This document shows, piece after piece, positions 12,200 through 21,510 of a stretch of DNA of 64,000 nt. Position 1 is the first letter of the stretch, and each line of letters opens with the position of its first letter. The stretch comes from Defluviitalea raffinosedens (GTDB taxonomy: Bacteria > Bacillota > Clostridia > Lachnospirales > Defluviitaleaceae), in contig NZ_JAFBEP010000010.1 in the NCBI RefSeq assembly GCF_016908775.1, forward strand, positions 1 through 64,000. The letters are read 5' to 3'. A program made the translations under genes and the position numbers. The notes beneath the pieces are model-generated. The model made no database searches. It was given only the letters and a program-made list of their open reading frames with translations, and was not told the DNA's origin.

Positions 12200-12227
12200 A
12201 TTATAGCACAGAATTAACATTAGTGAA
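12200..12227 (-). promoter_or_regulatory. Promoter of nifJ
   Basis: TATAAT (12200-12205) preceded by an extended TGC motif, with TTCACT (12222-12227) 16 bp upstream, on the minus strand about 70 bp before the nifJ ATG. Confidence 0.65.
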
Positions 12228-12260
12228 TAGTATTTTAATTTTTTTAGCCTAAAATGACGG

Positions 12261-12296
12261 AAAAAAACCGATAAACCCTTTCGGCTTATCGGTTTT
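12261..12296 (-). terminator. Terminator of the flagellin operon
   Basis: Perfect 11-bp stem AAAACCGATAA / TTATCGGTTTT (12286-12296 and 12264-12274) followed by TTTTTTT on the minus strand, four bases after the fliS stop codon. Confidence 0.9.
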
Positions 12297-12299
12297 GAT

Positions 12300-12764
12300 T
12301 TAAGCTTTAAATCCTCTGTTGGCATTTTCCATTATAGATTCGTTTAAACTACCCTTTCCGTAGGTAAGTCCAGCATAAATCTGCTGTGCGTTCTCAATAA
12401 CAGGACCTGCTACTTCTTCAGAAGCTACGGCCTCTTTCCAGCCTATTAAAAGGGTGTTTAAAAGTTTCTTCGCCTCTTCTAAGGGCTCTTCTTTTAAAGT
12501 AATATAGCTTTTAATGATCATTTTATTAATATATAGATATAGTCCCATTAAATCCAATGAGATACTATAGGATAAATCTAAGGATTCCATTAATTCTCTT
12601 AATAATTTCTGAGCCTTATCAATAGTCCTTTTGAATTTTTTCTCATCTTTTACCGCAAGTTGTTTTTGCGCTTCTTCTAGGGTTTCTATTATTAGTTCAT
12701 AGGTGATCACAATAAGCTGACCCGGTGTAGCATTCACAATCTGTGCGGTTCTGTTTTCAATCAT
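12300..12764 (-). CDS. fliS: Flagellar secretion chaperone FliS
   Basis: Cytoplasmic chaperone that binds the C-terminal helix of flagellin and prevents premature polymerisation before export. The 154-residue sequence has the family opening NRTAQIVNATPGQLIVITYELII with helical amphipathic segments after it, including SYSISLDLMGLYLYINKMI. The C-terminus is slightly longer than Bacillus FliS. It lies 11 bp downstream of the flagellin gene on the same strand, which matches its partner, and ends the operon. Confidence 0.85.
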   Translation of the reverse strand: MIENRTAQIVNATPGQLIVITYELIIETLEEAQKQLAVKDEKKFKRTIDKAQKLLRELMESLDLSYSISLDLMGLYLYINKMIIKSYITLKEEPLEEAKKLLNTLLIGWKEAVASEEVAGPVIENAQQIYAGLTYGKGSLNESIMENANRGFKA

Positions 12765-12775
12765 AGATTATCCCC

Positions 12776-14227
12776 TTAGCCTTGAAGTAGTTGTAAAATC
12801 TGCTGTGGTCTTTGATTTGCCTGAGCAAGCATAGCCATTCCGGCTTGAGAGATCACATTCTTTTGAGTGTATTCAGACATTTCTTCTGCCATGTCCGCAT
12901 CCTGGATTCTGGACAGGGACGCTGTCATGTTTTCTGCAGCTACATCCAGGTTGGCTACGGTATGTTCAAGGCGGTTTTGATATGCCCCCAGTTTAGAACG
13001 TACGGAAGAAATCATATTAATCGCTTCATCTACTACAGTGATTGCCTTTTGTGCTCCATCGGCAGTGGATAAGTTAATCTTGTCAATTCCCAGTGCCTGT
13101 GGAGATAAGTTCTGGATACGAATTTCCATGAATTGTCCTTCGTTGGCACCAATTTGTAAATCCAGCGGACCAGCATCCAGTACTTTTACATTCACAGACT
13201 GTCCTGCTGCTCCCTGTTTTGCTTCGAATTTCATCTCAAAGCCGTCAATATCCGTAACCGTAACAACATTCCCTTTTGTCGCAACCGTTGCTGTCGCTGA
13301 AAAACCACCTGTAGCCGGACTAATAGTAGCTACTGCATCTGCTCCAGATACCTTTTCAGTTTGAAGGCCTAAAGCTGCTAATAATTTACTATTTGTCGCA
13401 TTAATATCGATTGAGTATTCTGCGCCATATTCTTTAGCTTCCAGTTTCAGGAACATTCCATCGCCAAACTTTGTGGCAGCCCCATAGGTTGGTGGATTAG
13501 TAGTATCATCATATGAAACATGGGCTGTGATATTAACCCCTACTGTTTCACATAAAGTTCTTAATTTATTAAATACTTCATCTGCTGTATCGCCCACTTC
13601 AATCTTTACTTCTTCCCCGTTAATATTAATTGTACCTGCATTTACAGCAGTAATAGGGAATGAACCAAAATTAACTGCTCCGTTAGTAGTCGCAATAGCT
13701 TTTGCAGCATCGTTTTGAATATTAAGTGTGTAAGTTCCTGGCTGTACTGTATCACTTAAAGATATAATAGTTGCCACAGTTTCATCATCCGGGAATGCTC
13801 TTCTGTCGATTTCACCATTTAATAATTTTCTTTCATTGAATTCGATATGATCAGAAATTCTTTGAATTTCATCCTGAAGTTGTTTTACTTCATCCTGAAC
13901 GGCTTTTCTGTCAGTGGCATCATAGGTTCCATTGGATACCTGAACCGCCAGTTCTCTGATTCTTTGAAGCATAGCATGGACTTCGTTCAGTGCCCCTTCT
14001 GCAGTCTGAATAAGAGAAATACCGTCCATGGCATTTCTGTTGGCTTGCTTTAACCCTCTTACCTGGGTATCCATCTTTTGAGCAATAGCCAGCCCTGCCG
14101 CATCATCGGCAGCACGGTTGATTCTAAGACCGGAAGACAGTCTCTCCATGGTCTTGTCCATCACAGTATTTGTTTTGTTTAATTGATGAAGTGCTCTAAG
14201 AGCTGGTATATTATGATTAATTTTCAA
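12776..14227 (-). CDS. Flagellin
   Basis: Filament subunit. The conserved D0/D1 N-terminus MKINHNIPALRALHQL and the region SGLRINRAADDAAGLAIAQKM are at residues 1-60, and the conserved C-terminus (ENMTASLSRIQDADMAEEMSEYTQKNVI) is at about 430-483. The central 130-370 region is the variable surface domain. I place the start at the TTG at 14227, which gives the canonical N-terminus behind the SD AGGTAGG; a GTG three codons upstream overlaps that SD. The protein has about 483 residues. It is preceded by a 55-residue gene and followed by fliS. The sigma-D-like promoter lies upstream of the 1413-residue gene. Confidence 0.93.
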   Translation of the reverse strand: MKINHNIPALRALHQLNKTNTVMDKTMERLSSGLRINRAADDAAGLAIAQKMDTQVRGLKQANRNAMDGISLIQTAEGALNEVHAMLQRIRELAVQVSNGTYDATDRKAVQDEVKQLQDEIQRISDHIEFNERKLLNGEIDRRAFPDDETVATIISLSDTVQPGTYTLNIQNDAAKAIATTNGAVNFGSFPITAVNAGTININGEEVKIEVGDTADEVFNKLRTLCETVGVNITAHVSYDDTTNPPTYGAATKFGDGMFLKLEAKEYGAEYSIDINATNSKLLAALGLQTEKVSGADAVATISPATGGFSATATVATKGNVVTVTDIDGFEMKFEAKQGAAGQSVNVKVLDAGPLDLQIGANEGQFMEIRIQNLSPQALGIDKINLSTADGAQKAITVVDEAINMISSVRSKLGAYQNRLEHTVANLDVAAENMTASLSRIQDADMAEEMSEYTQKNVISQAGMAMLAQANQRPQQILQLLQG

Positions 14228-14236
14228 TGAGAACAC

Positions 14237-14404
14237 CTACCTTTTATTTATTTTCTCTACATTAATTATCGACTTATTATTTAAATCCTTTAGCATTTTT
14301 TCTTCATTTGCTTTTTGCCTGTCCATACTGTCAATAAAAGAAACCATTTCAAAAGCTACTTTTAATAGTGCCGGCGGGATTTTTTTGTCTTCTTTTTTCT
14401 CCAT
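14237..14404 (-). CDS. Small charged protein of the flagellin operon (55 aa)
   Basis: A 55-residue frame with ATG at 14404 and TAG at 14237-14239, beginning MEKKEDKKIPPALLKVAFEM and ending in INKR. SD AGGAGAGGGCT is ideally placed. It fills the gap between the 1413-residue gene (9 bp) and flagellin (9 bp), which supports real translation. It is very rich in Lys, Glu and Asp and probably alpha-helical. I do not recognise the family. A regulatory or chaperone role in flagellin synthesis is possible by position alone. Confidence 0.7.
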   Translation of the reverse strand: MEKKEDKKIPPALLKVAFEMVSFIDSMDRQKANEEKMLKDLNNKSIINVEKINKR

Positions 14405-14413
14405 AGCCCTCTC

Positions 14414-17400
14414 CTAAATAATGATTTCGAATCCTGAATCCAAATGTTTCTTTAAAGGTATAAGCAAAGGATTCTTCTCCATATTTTCATTTGGCTCATC
14501 TTCTTGTATTTGTCCTTTTACCACCTTGTAGCCAATTTCTTCGATGGATTTTCTTAAAAGGCTTTCATGGGATCTTAGATAATCGGTGATTTCTTTTGAC
14601 TCACCGCTTATTTTAAAGTCGACATTCTTCTCATCCATGTGAATATACATGCGGATGGTACCTATGTGTTCTGTACCCATGGATATAAATGCACTGATGC
14701 CGTCTTTTTGTGATTGCTTCTCGTGCTTTCTGTCCTTCATGACATAGATATTCATATTGGTAATTTTATTATTGATGACAACAGGAATTTGGTAAAAACC
14801 CTCCTGTTTTTGAATCTGCTTTTGAATATCCATGATTTTTTCAATAGTGTTACCCGTCTTCCATGCATTCTGTTTTTGTTCTGAGGAGGAGTGAAGGAAT
14901 TCTTCTTTGATTTCCTGTACTTTTTCTTTAACTTCATCCAAGACTTCTTCTACTTCTTTTTCATCCTTCATGTCATTTATGGCTTCTCTTATGATGGTAT
15001 GAATGTCTTCTTCTCCTCTGGCTTCCCTGATAATATGGCTGAATTTTTCTAAGTGCTCTCCAAATTCAAAGGGATTTTCAAACATGGAAGATACTATTTG
15101 CAAGTTTTTAATGTTCATTGGAATTTGATTTTTCTCCATGAAAAATAGTGTGGCTTGTTTCACTTTTTTAAGGCTTTCTAAAGTATTCAGGAATTCCTTT
15201 ACCTCTTCATCTTTAACAGATGAAGTAAGTGGTGTACTGTCTTCTAAGCTTTTTGGTTCAAATGATTTATGATTCAATGCTTCTTTTACATATTCTCTGT
15301 AAATTGATTCTATGTCTTCTTCTAAGAAATCAGGATGACTGCTTAACCACCCTTTTAATTGATCGGGCGATGCAAGCTTAGCAAAATCTTTGATAATTCT
15401 TTCAAGGTATTCAGTTTTCATGGTTTCGCTGGGGGCGCTTAAATCAAGATTTTGTCTTGCAATGCTGATCTCATGATCGATGGCTTTTAAATCCTGTATG
15501 TTTTGGTTCGTCACTGCTATATTATTTTGATTTAAAATTTTTGCATAACGCATATTTTCCCTGACAGGTTCCATACCTGCTTCTTTTAGCGCAAGCCTTA
15601 TTGACTCTTCTTCATTTTCTGTCAAGCCGGCTTCCTGATTGATGGATGGATCATTGTTTATGGGTTCATCATTTTGATCGGAGATTAATTCTAAGATCTG
15701 TTCTCTGTACAAATCCTTAAGAATCTTAGGATTTATACCTTCTTGATTTTGACTGCTCATCTCCAGATTACCCAGGGCATGATAGATCTTTATAATGTTT
15801 TCTCTTTGCTGTGCTGTTAATGAATCGGCTTGATCGATTTGCCCTGTAAATTTATTCAGCGCTTCTTGTAATTCTGGCCCTAACAGGTCTTTTCTTAATC
15901 CTTCAGTTTCCTTTATATCATTAATGATTTCCTGTAAGGTTCTTATTCCTTCCTCAGAATTGAGTTGAGGGTTTTCCTGACCAGAGGAAATCTGCACAGC
16001 CATTTTTTCCAGCATTGTGATATTGTCCCTGGTCACTTCCATGTTGTTTTGTCTTAAAATTTTTGCATAAAGAATGTTTTCTCTTGTTGGCTTAAGGTTT
16101 GCTTCTTTTAGTGCAAGCTTTATTGGTTCTTCCTGGTTTGCATGATCTTTTGAATGGATTTCGATTTCTTGATTATTTTCTTTGTTGTTACCCTTTAGCG
16201 CCATTTCTTCGCTATCTGATAATTCTTCTGATATCTGGTCCTTATATAAATCCTCCAGGACTTTAGAGCTTAATAATTCCTGGTTTTTAGTGATTTCTTT
16301 TTCGCCAAAGGCTTTTTCCAGCTGAGCTTTAATGCTTTTTTCAGGGAAATTGAGCTCTTTTACAACTCCAAATGCATCATCGATAGACACATCCATATCT
16401 TGCCTTTTCCCTCCGGTTCTGGCAAGATATTTTGCCCCTTCCATAAGGTTATTTAGCGTAAAATTCATATTGTTTTTCATCAGCCAGCCTATGACTTTGC
16501 CATTGGTTTTTTCAATGGTATGAAGCATACGGTATATTGCGATCATACCTTCTCTTTCTTCCTCTGTCAGGACTTTTTCTTGGTCCAATTCCAATATGAA
16601 CTCACTGAGTTTATCCCGGACATCAGAACCCAACAGCTCTTCAAAATGGTTGATGTACTCTATAACCTCATCTATGGGAATTTGATCCGGCCTAAAGCCC
16701 TCTTTGATCATCTCTGCTGCAATAGCAGGATGAAGGTTGGCCCCAACATAGGTTACTTTTTCATCCAGAAGTTTTAGTTGAAGGATGTTTTCCTCTGTGA
16801 CATCTATATTATTTTGAATCAATATTCTTGCACATCTTATGTTTTCTTTGGTCGGCTCTATTTCTTGAGCCCGAAGCAAATCCTCTATTTGCCCTTCAAC
16901 TTTTCTGATGGTATCTCCAAATCTTTGCTCTGGTCTGGTCTGCATTTCTTCATAGGCAGATACTGCTGCTTCAGCTTTAAAGGGCTCGATTATTTCTCCG
17001 CTTATTTGTTCTTTGTACAAATCATCAATAATAAAGTTAATCTCTTTTTTGATCACCTTTGGAAGTACTCTTTCATCCAAGTCTTTGACAACTTCCAGCT
17101 TTTTATAGAGAGCTTCCATCTGTTCTATATTTTCTTCTGAAGGCTCTGCCCCTGCTTTTTTAAGACAATCACCGTAATATTCTTTTTCTAAAGCTTTGAG
17201 CTCTTCAACCACCTCTTGCAGAGGCGCCGTATCAATTTGAATTTTTTGATTGAGCTTGATGGCTGCTTCCAGAGTCATTTTTAAACGTATTTCTTCTATC
17301 TGCCTTTTAGCTGTAATAAAGCTGGGGCTAGTTTCTACAGCATCTTTTTCTGATTTTGCTTCATTTTTTTGTTCAGCTTGTGCAGCTTTTTCTTCTCTAA

Positions 17401-18655
17401 GGTTCTTAATATTGATAGGGATATTTTCCCTGATGACTTTTTTAATCGTTTCGTCATCTATTTCTTTTATATCTTGAACAATTTGATGAATTTCTTCGTA
17501 GGTTAAAGGATTTTCTACGGAACGAATTTGCTCTGTCAGTTCAATGGTTCCCGGATTTTTATTCTCTTTTAAGAGCCTTGTACTTTGATCCAGCACTTCT
17601 TCATCGTTGATCTTATTGATTTGCTCTTTTAATGTAACAATGGTCTGCACTCTTTCCGGATCCACTTCTATATGATTTTTTATCAGGATTTTTGCAGCTT
17701 CTATATATTCATCCTCAGCGGGAATCTTCTGGCTTTTTAAAAGAGATATGATTTCTTCTCTGGTGAATTCATAATCCATAGGCTCAGGATAAATTCCCGC
17801 ATCTTCATAAGGAGATTTGGGCTTTGCTGCTGATTCTGCTTTTCCTGATGAAAAAATGGATGTGTACAAATTATTAAGAGTTGCCGGTAAATCTCTTTTA
17901 ACAAATTGTGCAATGGCCTGGTCATCCATTGCTTTTACAGCTTCTATTTTCTCTTGTACTAAGATCAGAGAATCTATATTTTTCTTAGTAACAGGCAAAT
18001 CGTTTTCAAGTAATGCTTTGACTGCTTTTTTGATATTTTCTTCTTCGTGATCGATATGCTTTTTTAATTCTTCTTCTATTTCTTTATCTGAAACTTTCTG
18101 TTTAGTTTTTGCACTTTTTGACAGAAATCGGGTGATCACATCAAGGGATATTTTCTCAACATCGTAAGGACTTTCAAGAAGCTCTTTGGCTTCTTCCTTG
18201 GTCATGGTGTTGATCAGTTGATCGATTTGCTTTTTTGCCTGAATCACTTGCTCGAAAGTTTCTTTTTCCACTGTGATGCCGTTTTCTATCATCTTCTGGG
18301 CAATTTCTATATTTTGATCCGATATGGGAATGGATTCTTTTCTTAGTATAGACTTTATTCTGTCATACTGCCTGATTGGACGTACTGCTTCCTCTTCTAA
18401 TGGCTTTAGGCGAATTTCCCCCTCGGAAATACTTTCTATCTCAAGTTTAAGTGTATCTCCTGCTTCGCCCAGCTTTTGGCTAACTTTTACCTGCAGACGA
18501 TTGCCTTCTACTTCTATTACCGCAGCATTTTCTTCGCTGGAAATAATCTTTCCTTCTAAGATATCTCCCTGCTTCCAATCCAGCGATATAGAGGTACTAA
18601 CATCTATGTCATTTTGTCTAATCACTAAATCTCTGGCCTGTATTGAATTGATCAT
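14414..18655 (-). CDS. Giant repeat protein of the flagellin operon (DUF6240-like, FliK-like C-terminus)
   Basis: A 1413-residue acidic, helix-rich protein with no signal peptide or membrane segment. A module of about 45 residues with the pattern I-x-x-[LA]-L-[KR]-x-x-x-[IL]-x-P-x-x-[ED]-N-I-x-x-A-[KR]-I-L-x-x-N-x-I-x-V occurs at about 100-140, 300-345, 590-640, 850-895 and 1020-1065. A second motif, DLYK(D/E)QIS, recurs at about 545, 810 and 990. The N-terminal 30-85 region looks like a small beta-barrel. The C-terminal 1290-1400 region (LRSHESLLRKSIEEIGYKV) resembles the C-terminal domain of hook-length control proteins. I believe similar clostridial proteins are filed as DUF6240. It is first in the sigma-D-like unit, so a flagellar export or length-control role is inferred, not shown. 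Confidence 0.75.
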   Translation of the reverse strand: MINSIQARDLVIRQNDIDVSTSISLDWKQGDILEGKIISSEENAAVIEVEGNRLQVKVSQKLGEAGDTLKLEIESISEGEIRLKPLEEEAVRPIRQYDRIKSILRKESIPISDQNIEIAQKMIENGITVEKETFEQVIQAKKQIDQLINTMTKEEAKELLESPYDVEKISLDVITRFLSKSAKTKQKVSDKEIEEELKKHIDHEEENIKKAVKALLENDLPVTKKNIDSLILVQEKIEAVKAMDDQAIAQFVKRDLPATLNNLYTSIFSSGKAESAAKPKSPYEDAGIYPEPMDYEFTREEIISLLKSQKIPAEDEYIEAAKILIKNHIEVDPERVQTIVTLKEQINKINDEEVLDQSTRLLKENKNPGTIELTEQIRSVENPLTYEEIHQIVQDIKEIDDETIKKVIRENIPINIKNLREEKAAQAEQKNEAKSEKDAVETSPSFITAKRQIEEIRLKMTLEAAIKLNQKIQIDTAPLQEVVEELKALEKEYYGDCLKKAGAEPSEENIEQMEALYKKLEVVKDLDERVLPKVIKKEINFIIDDLYKEQISGEIIEPFKAEAAVSAYEEMQTRPEQRFGDTIRKVEGQIEDLLRAQEIEPTKENIRCARILIQNNIDVTEENILQLKLLDEKVTYVGANLHPAIAAEMIKEGFRPDQIPIDEVIEYINHFEELLGSDVRDKLSEFILELDQEKVLTEEEREGMIAIYRMLHTIEKTNGKVIGWLMKNNMNFTLNNLMEGAKYLARTGGKRQDMDVSIDDAFGVVKELNFPEKSIKAQLEKAFGEKEITKNQELLSSKVLEDLYKDQISEELSDSEEMALKGNNKENNQEIEIHSKDHANQEEPIKLALKEANLKPTRENILYAKILRQNNMEVTRDNITMLEKMAVQISSGQENPQLNSEEGIRTLQEIINDIKETEGLRKDLLGPELQEALNKFTGQIDQADSLTAQQRENIIKIYHALGNLEMSSQNQEGINPKILKDLYREQILELISDQNDEPINNDPSINQEAGLTENEEESIRLALKEAGMEPVRENMRYAKILNQNNIAVTNQNIQDLKAIDHEISIARQNLDLSAPSETMKTEYLERIIKDFAKLASPDQLKGWLSSHPDFLEEDIESIYREYVKEALNHKSFEPKSLEDSTPLTSSVKDEEVKEFLNTLESLKKVKQATLFFMEKNQIPMNIKNLQIVSSMFENPFEFGEHLEKFSHIIREARGEEDIHTIIREAINDMKDEKEVEEVLDEVKEKVQEIKEEFLHSSSEQKQNAWKTGNTIEKIMDIQKQIQKQEGFYQIPVVINNKITNMNIYVMKDRKHEKQSQKDGISAFISMGTEHIGTIRMYIHMDEKNVDFKISGESKEITDYLRSHESLLRKSIEEIGYKVVKGQIQEDEPNENMEKNPLLIPLKKHLDSGFEIII

Positions 18656-18686
18656 AGCATCCTCTCCTGCTTATTTACTACTTTAC

Positions 18687-18714
18687 ATTTCGGCTGATTG
18701 CTTAAAAATATTTA
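18687..18714 (-). promoter_or_regulatory. Sigma-D (sigma-28)-type flagellar promoter
   Basis: On the minus strand TAAA (18711-18714), a 16-bp spacer and GCCGAAAT (18687-18694) match the sigma-D consensus TAAA-N15/16-GCCGATAT at nearly all key positions. It lies 32 bp before the ATG of the giant repeat protein and probably drives the whole unit down to fliS. Confidence 0.75.
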
Positions 18715-18732
18715 GGTTAAGAAAAAGGCAAG

Positions 18733-18756
18733 AAAAAACATCTGCTTATGCAGATG
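18733..18756 (-). terminator. Terminator of the flavodoxin gene
   Basis: Minus strand CATCTGC, loop ATAA, GCAGATG (7-bp perfect stem) followed by TTTTTT. The ascending arm and loop include the last codons and the stop of the flavodoxin gene, so this terminator overlaps its coding end. Confidence 0.8.
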
Positions 18757-19297
18757 CATTACCAAGGGTTTGAATATATGAAATGATGGGCTCAATGGTC
18801 TTTTGATCCGTAAAGTCCACTTTGCTTCCAAAAGTCTCTAACACTCCTCTGTCCTCATCCGTCATTTCCTCTGGCTTTTTCCTGGATATTATGGACTTTA
18901 GCATACTCATCATAATCTTATGGATAAAGTTAAGTTTTTTATAATCAATGCCTCCCCGAAGATGAAAGATCTTGATCTTGTTTAGGATTTCTTGGGTAAA
19001 ATTTTTTTCTAAGATAGGCTTAAATTTTTCTTTTTCATCCGTTGAGGATAAGCCTACAGTAAAAACAATGATCTGTTTATCTTTTATGCGCTGAAAATTT
19101 TTAGTAATAAGGGAAACACCATTAATACCGCTGGCATATAATCCTCCCCCGAAAACTATGGTATCGTAGGATAATAAGCTTTCAGGTTTAATCTTAGAAC
19201 ATTCATACAGGTCACAGTTTAATGCATTGGCAATCCATTCTGCATATTTCTTTGTACTGCCATATTTTGATTTGTATAGCACAACCGCTTTACTCAT
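18746..19297 (-). CDS. Flavodoxin-domain protein
   Basis: A 183-residue cytoplasmic protein with the FMN-binding start KAVVLYKSKYGSTKKYAEWIA and the second flavin loop GGGLYASGING. It resembles the flavodoxin_5/HemG-like group rather than short electron-carrier flavodoxins. It may be an FMN-dependent oxidoreductase; the partner is unknown. SD AGGGGG is six bases before the ATG at 19297; the longer frame reading through TTG at 19312 starts before that SD. Monocistronic with its own terminator. Confidence 0.75.
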   Translation of the reverse strand: MSKAVVLYKSKYGSTKKYAEWIANALNCDLYECSKIKPESLLSYDTIVFGGGLYASGINGVSLITKNFQRIKDKQIIVFTVGLSSTDEKEKFKPILEKNFTQEILNKIKIFHLRGGIDYKKLNFIHKIMMSMLKSIISRKKPEEMTDEDRGVLETFGSKVDFTDQKTIEPIISYIQTLGNASA

Positions 19298-19389
19298 GTT
19301 CATCCCCCTCAATGTAAAATATTAAATAATATTACATTCCTCTGCTGCCGGTTTTAGTGTTATAAGCTATTTTAACAATTTTTTGAATA

Positions 19390-19425
19390 AAAGAAAAGCA
19401 TAGCTTATAGCATATGCTTTTCTTT
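19390..19425 (-). terminator. Terminator of the PTS operon
   Basis: Perfect 13-bp stem AAAGAAAAGCATA / TATGCTTTTCTTT (19413-19425 and 19390-19402) about 20 bp after the ptsI stop. On the minus strand the T tract is formed by the end of the stem and following bases. Confidence 0.75.
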
Positions 19426-19443
19426 AGCATGTATGATTCAAAA

Positions 19444-21168
19444 TTAAAATAAATGGATGTTGTCATTGCTCTCTAAAAATCTTTCTATTTCATCCGCTGT
19501 TGCAAACTTCAATACTTGTTCTGCAACAGCCTTCATTTCTTCCCTGGAATGCTGCCTGATCATCCATTTTACTTCCAGAACTGAAGCAGGATTCATGCTA
19601 AATTCATCCAGACCCATACCTATTAATACAGGTACCAATTTAGGATCGGATGCTGCTTCACCACACATACCAACCCAAACATTTTCTTTATGGGCTGCAT
19701 CAATAATATTTTTAATGCTTCTTAATACGGATGGGTTGTATGGACTGTATAAATGGGATACATGGGGATTTAAACGGTCTACAGCAAGGGTATACTGTAT
19801 GAGGTCATTGGTTCCAATACTAAAGAAGTCAACATGTTTTGCAAATAAATCTGCGAGTAAGGCAGCAGAAGGAGTTTCCATCATCATGCCTACTTCCATT
19901 TTTTCATTGAATGCAATACCTTCATTTCGGAGAGACTCTTTCACTTCCTCTAAAATCTGTTTTGCCTGAACCAATTCATCAAATATTGATATCATAGGAA
20001 ACATCATTTTAATATTTCCAAATGCACTGGCTCTTAAAATAGCCCTTAACTGTGTCTTAAATAAATCGATGCGTTCAAGACAAAATCTAATGGCACGGCA
20101 GCCTAAGAAAGGATTCATTTCTTTTGGAAAGTCTAGATAACTTAACTCTTTGTCCCCACCAATGTCAAAAGTTCTGATGACCACAGGTTTTTCTTTCATT
20201 TTCTGAGCAACCGTCTTGTAAGCATCAAACTGTTCTTCTTCTGATGGGAAATCATTTCTGTTCATGTATAAGAATTCTGATCTAAACAGTCCTATGCCAT
20301 CTGCATTTTTTTCTATCACACGATCAACATCAGCCGGACTTCCGATATTGCAAGCAACTTCCAGTCGAATGTTGTCTTTTGTAATGGCTTCACTGTTCTT
20401 TAACTGTTCAAACAGCTGAATGCGCTGTTCATATCTTTCTTTCTTTTCTTTGAAATGCTTTATTGTTTTTTCATCAGGATGAATATAGACTTTTCCTTCT
20501 GAACCGTCAAAAGCAACCATATCCCCATGCTTTACTTGCGAAGTGATGCCACTAAGGCCTGCAACGGCTGGAATTTCTAAAGATCTGGCTATAATGGCAG
20601 AGTGAGAAGTCTTGCCGCCTTCTTCTGTAATAAAGCCAATCACTTTATCTTTATCCATCTGTGCTGTATCAGAAGGTGTTAAATCCTTTGCTACAACCAC
20701 AGCCGGTTCTTTAAGAAGTACAAGGCTATGATCCTCAATGCCTGATAAATTCCTTAGCATTCTTAGCGTAACATCTCTGATATCCAATGCTCTTTCTTTT
20801 AGATATTCGTTATCCATTTCTTCAAAAAGTTTAATAAATTCATCCGTAACTTCTTTTAATGCCCATTCGACATTTTTGAATTCTGTACGAATTTTCTCAT
20901 TTACTTTTTCAATCAGTTCTTCATCTTCTAAAATCATGGTATGGGCAGCAAAAACCTGCGCTTCATGTTTTCCTACTTTTTTTAAAGCGTATTCGTACAG
21001 CTCCTGTAATTGCTGTTTACTTTTTTCTATGGCATCTTTAAATCTTTTTATTTCCTCTTCTGGATTCTGTATTGTTTCGTTTTTAATCTCAATGGCAATA
21101 TCTTCTTTTAGAAATACTCTGCCTATAGCAATTCCGGGTGATACTCCAACTCCCTTAAGAAAGTCCAT
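19444..21168 (-). CDS. ptsI: PTS enzyme I (phosphoenolpyruvate-protein phosphotransferase)
   Basis: General PTS phosphotransferase that moves phosphate from PEP to HPr. At 574 residues it has normal length. The phospho-histidine is in GGKTSHSAIIARS (about residue 190). The PEP-binding barrel carries GIGLFRSEFLYMNR (about 295), FDIGGDK (about 335) and VGMCGEAASDP (about 500). SD AGGGGG precedes ATG. It ends the operon EIIB-mtlR-EIIA-fruK-ptsH-ptsI, 11 bp after ptsH. Confidence 0.97.
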   Translation of the reverse strand: MDFLKGVGVSPGIAIGRVFLKEDIAIEIKNETIQNPEEEIKRFKDAIEKSKQQLQELYEYALKKVGKHEAQVFAAHTMILEDEELIEKVNEKIRTEFKNVEWALKEVTDEFIKLFEEMDNEYLKERALDIRDVTLRMLRNLSGIEDHSLVLLKEPAVVVAKDLTPSDTAQMDKDKVIGFITEEGGKTSHSAIIARSLEIPAVAGLSGITSQVKHGDMVAFDGSEGKVYIHPDEKTIKHFKEKKERYEQRIQLFEQLKNSEAITKDNIRLEVACNIGSPADVDRVIEKNADGIGLFRSEFLYMNRNDFPSEEEQFDAYKTVAQKMKEKPVVIRTFDIGGDKELSYLDFPKEMNPFLGCRAIRFCLERIDLFKTQLRAILRASAFGNIKMMFPMISIFDELVQAKQILEEVKESLRNEGIAFNEKMEVGMMMETPSAALLADLFAKHVDFFSIGTNDLIQYTLAVDRLNPHVSHLYSPYNPSVLRSIKNIIDAAHKENVWVGMCGEAASDPKLVPVLIGMGLDEFSMNPASVLEVKWMIRQHSREEMKAVAEQVLKFATADEIERFLESNDNIHLF

Positions 21169-21179
21169 CCGTATCCCCC

Positions 21180-21452
21180 TTATTCGCCAAATTTGCTTTC
21201 TACAAGCTTTTTAAGTTCTTCTACAGCTAAATCCTCATCTTCTCCCTCTGCTGTAATCAATAATGTATCTCCTTTGGCTGCACCCATGCTCAGTACGGAT
21301 AAAATGCTTTTAGGGTTATACTCTTTATCCTTATTTCCATTCTTGTATACTTTAATGTCTGATTTGAATTTAAAAGCAGTTTTTGCAAAAATACTTGCAG
21401 GTCTTGCATGTAAACCTTCCTCATTCATCAATGTTACTTCTACTTGCTTCAT
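21180..21452 (-). CDS. ptsH: Phosphocarrier protein HPr
   Basis: A 90-residue HPr. The catalytic histidine lies in NEEGLHARPASIF (about His15). The Ser46 regulatory region is represented by YNPKSILSVLSMGA, so control by HPr kinase is plausible. The frame is open 26 codons further upstream, but SD AAAGGAGG is eight bases from the ATG at 21452, and MKQVEVTL is a typical start. It is placed between fruK and ptsI. Confidence 0.96.
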   Translation of the reverse strand: MKQVEVTLMNEEGLHARPASIFAKTAFKFKSDIKVYKNGNKDKEYNPKSILSVLSMGAAKGDTLLITAEGEDEDLAVEELKKLVESKFGE

Positions 21453-21510
21453 ATTAAATCCTCCTTTATTTTTTTTAATGCTTTTGTAGTATTTACAATA
21501 ATCTAAAAGG

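Noticed and set aside
18324-18773. 149-codon plus-strand frame over the start of the giant repeat protein
   Set aside because: Ser-rich antisense shadow crossing the sigma-D-like promoter; no SD.
20738-21214. 158-codon plus-strand frame antisense to ptsI
   Set aside because: Ser/Phe-rich antisense shadow typical of Glu/Lys-rich coding DNA.
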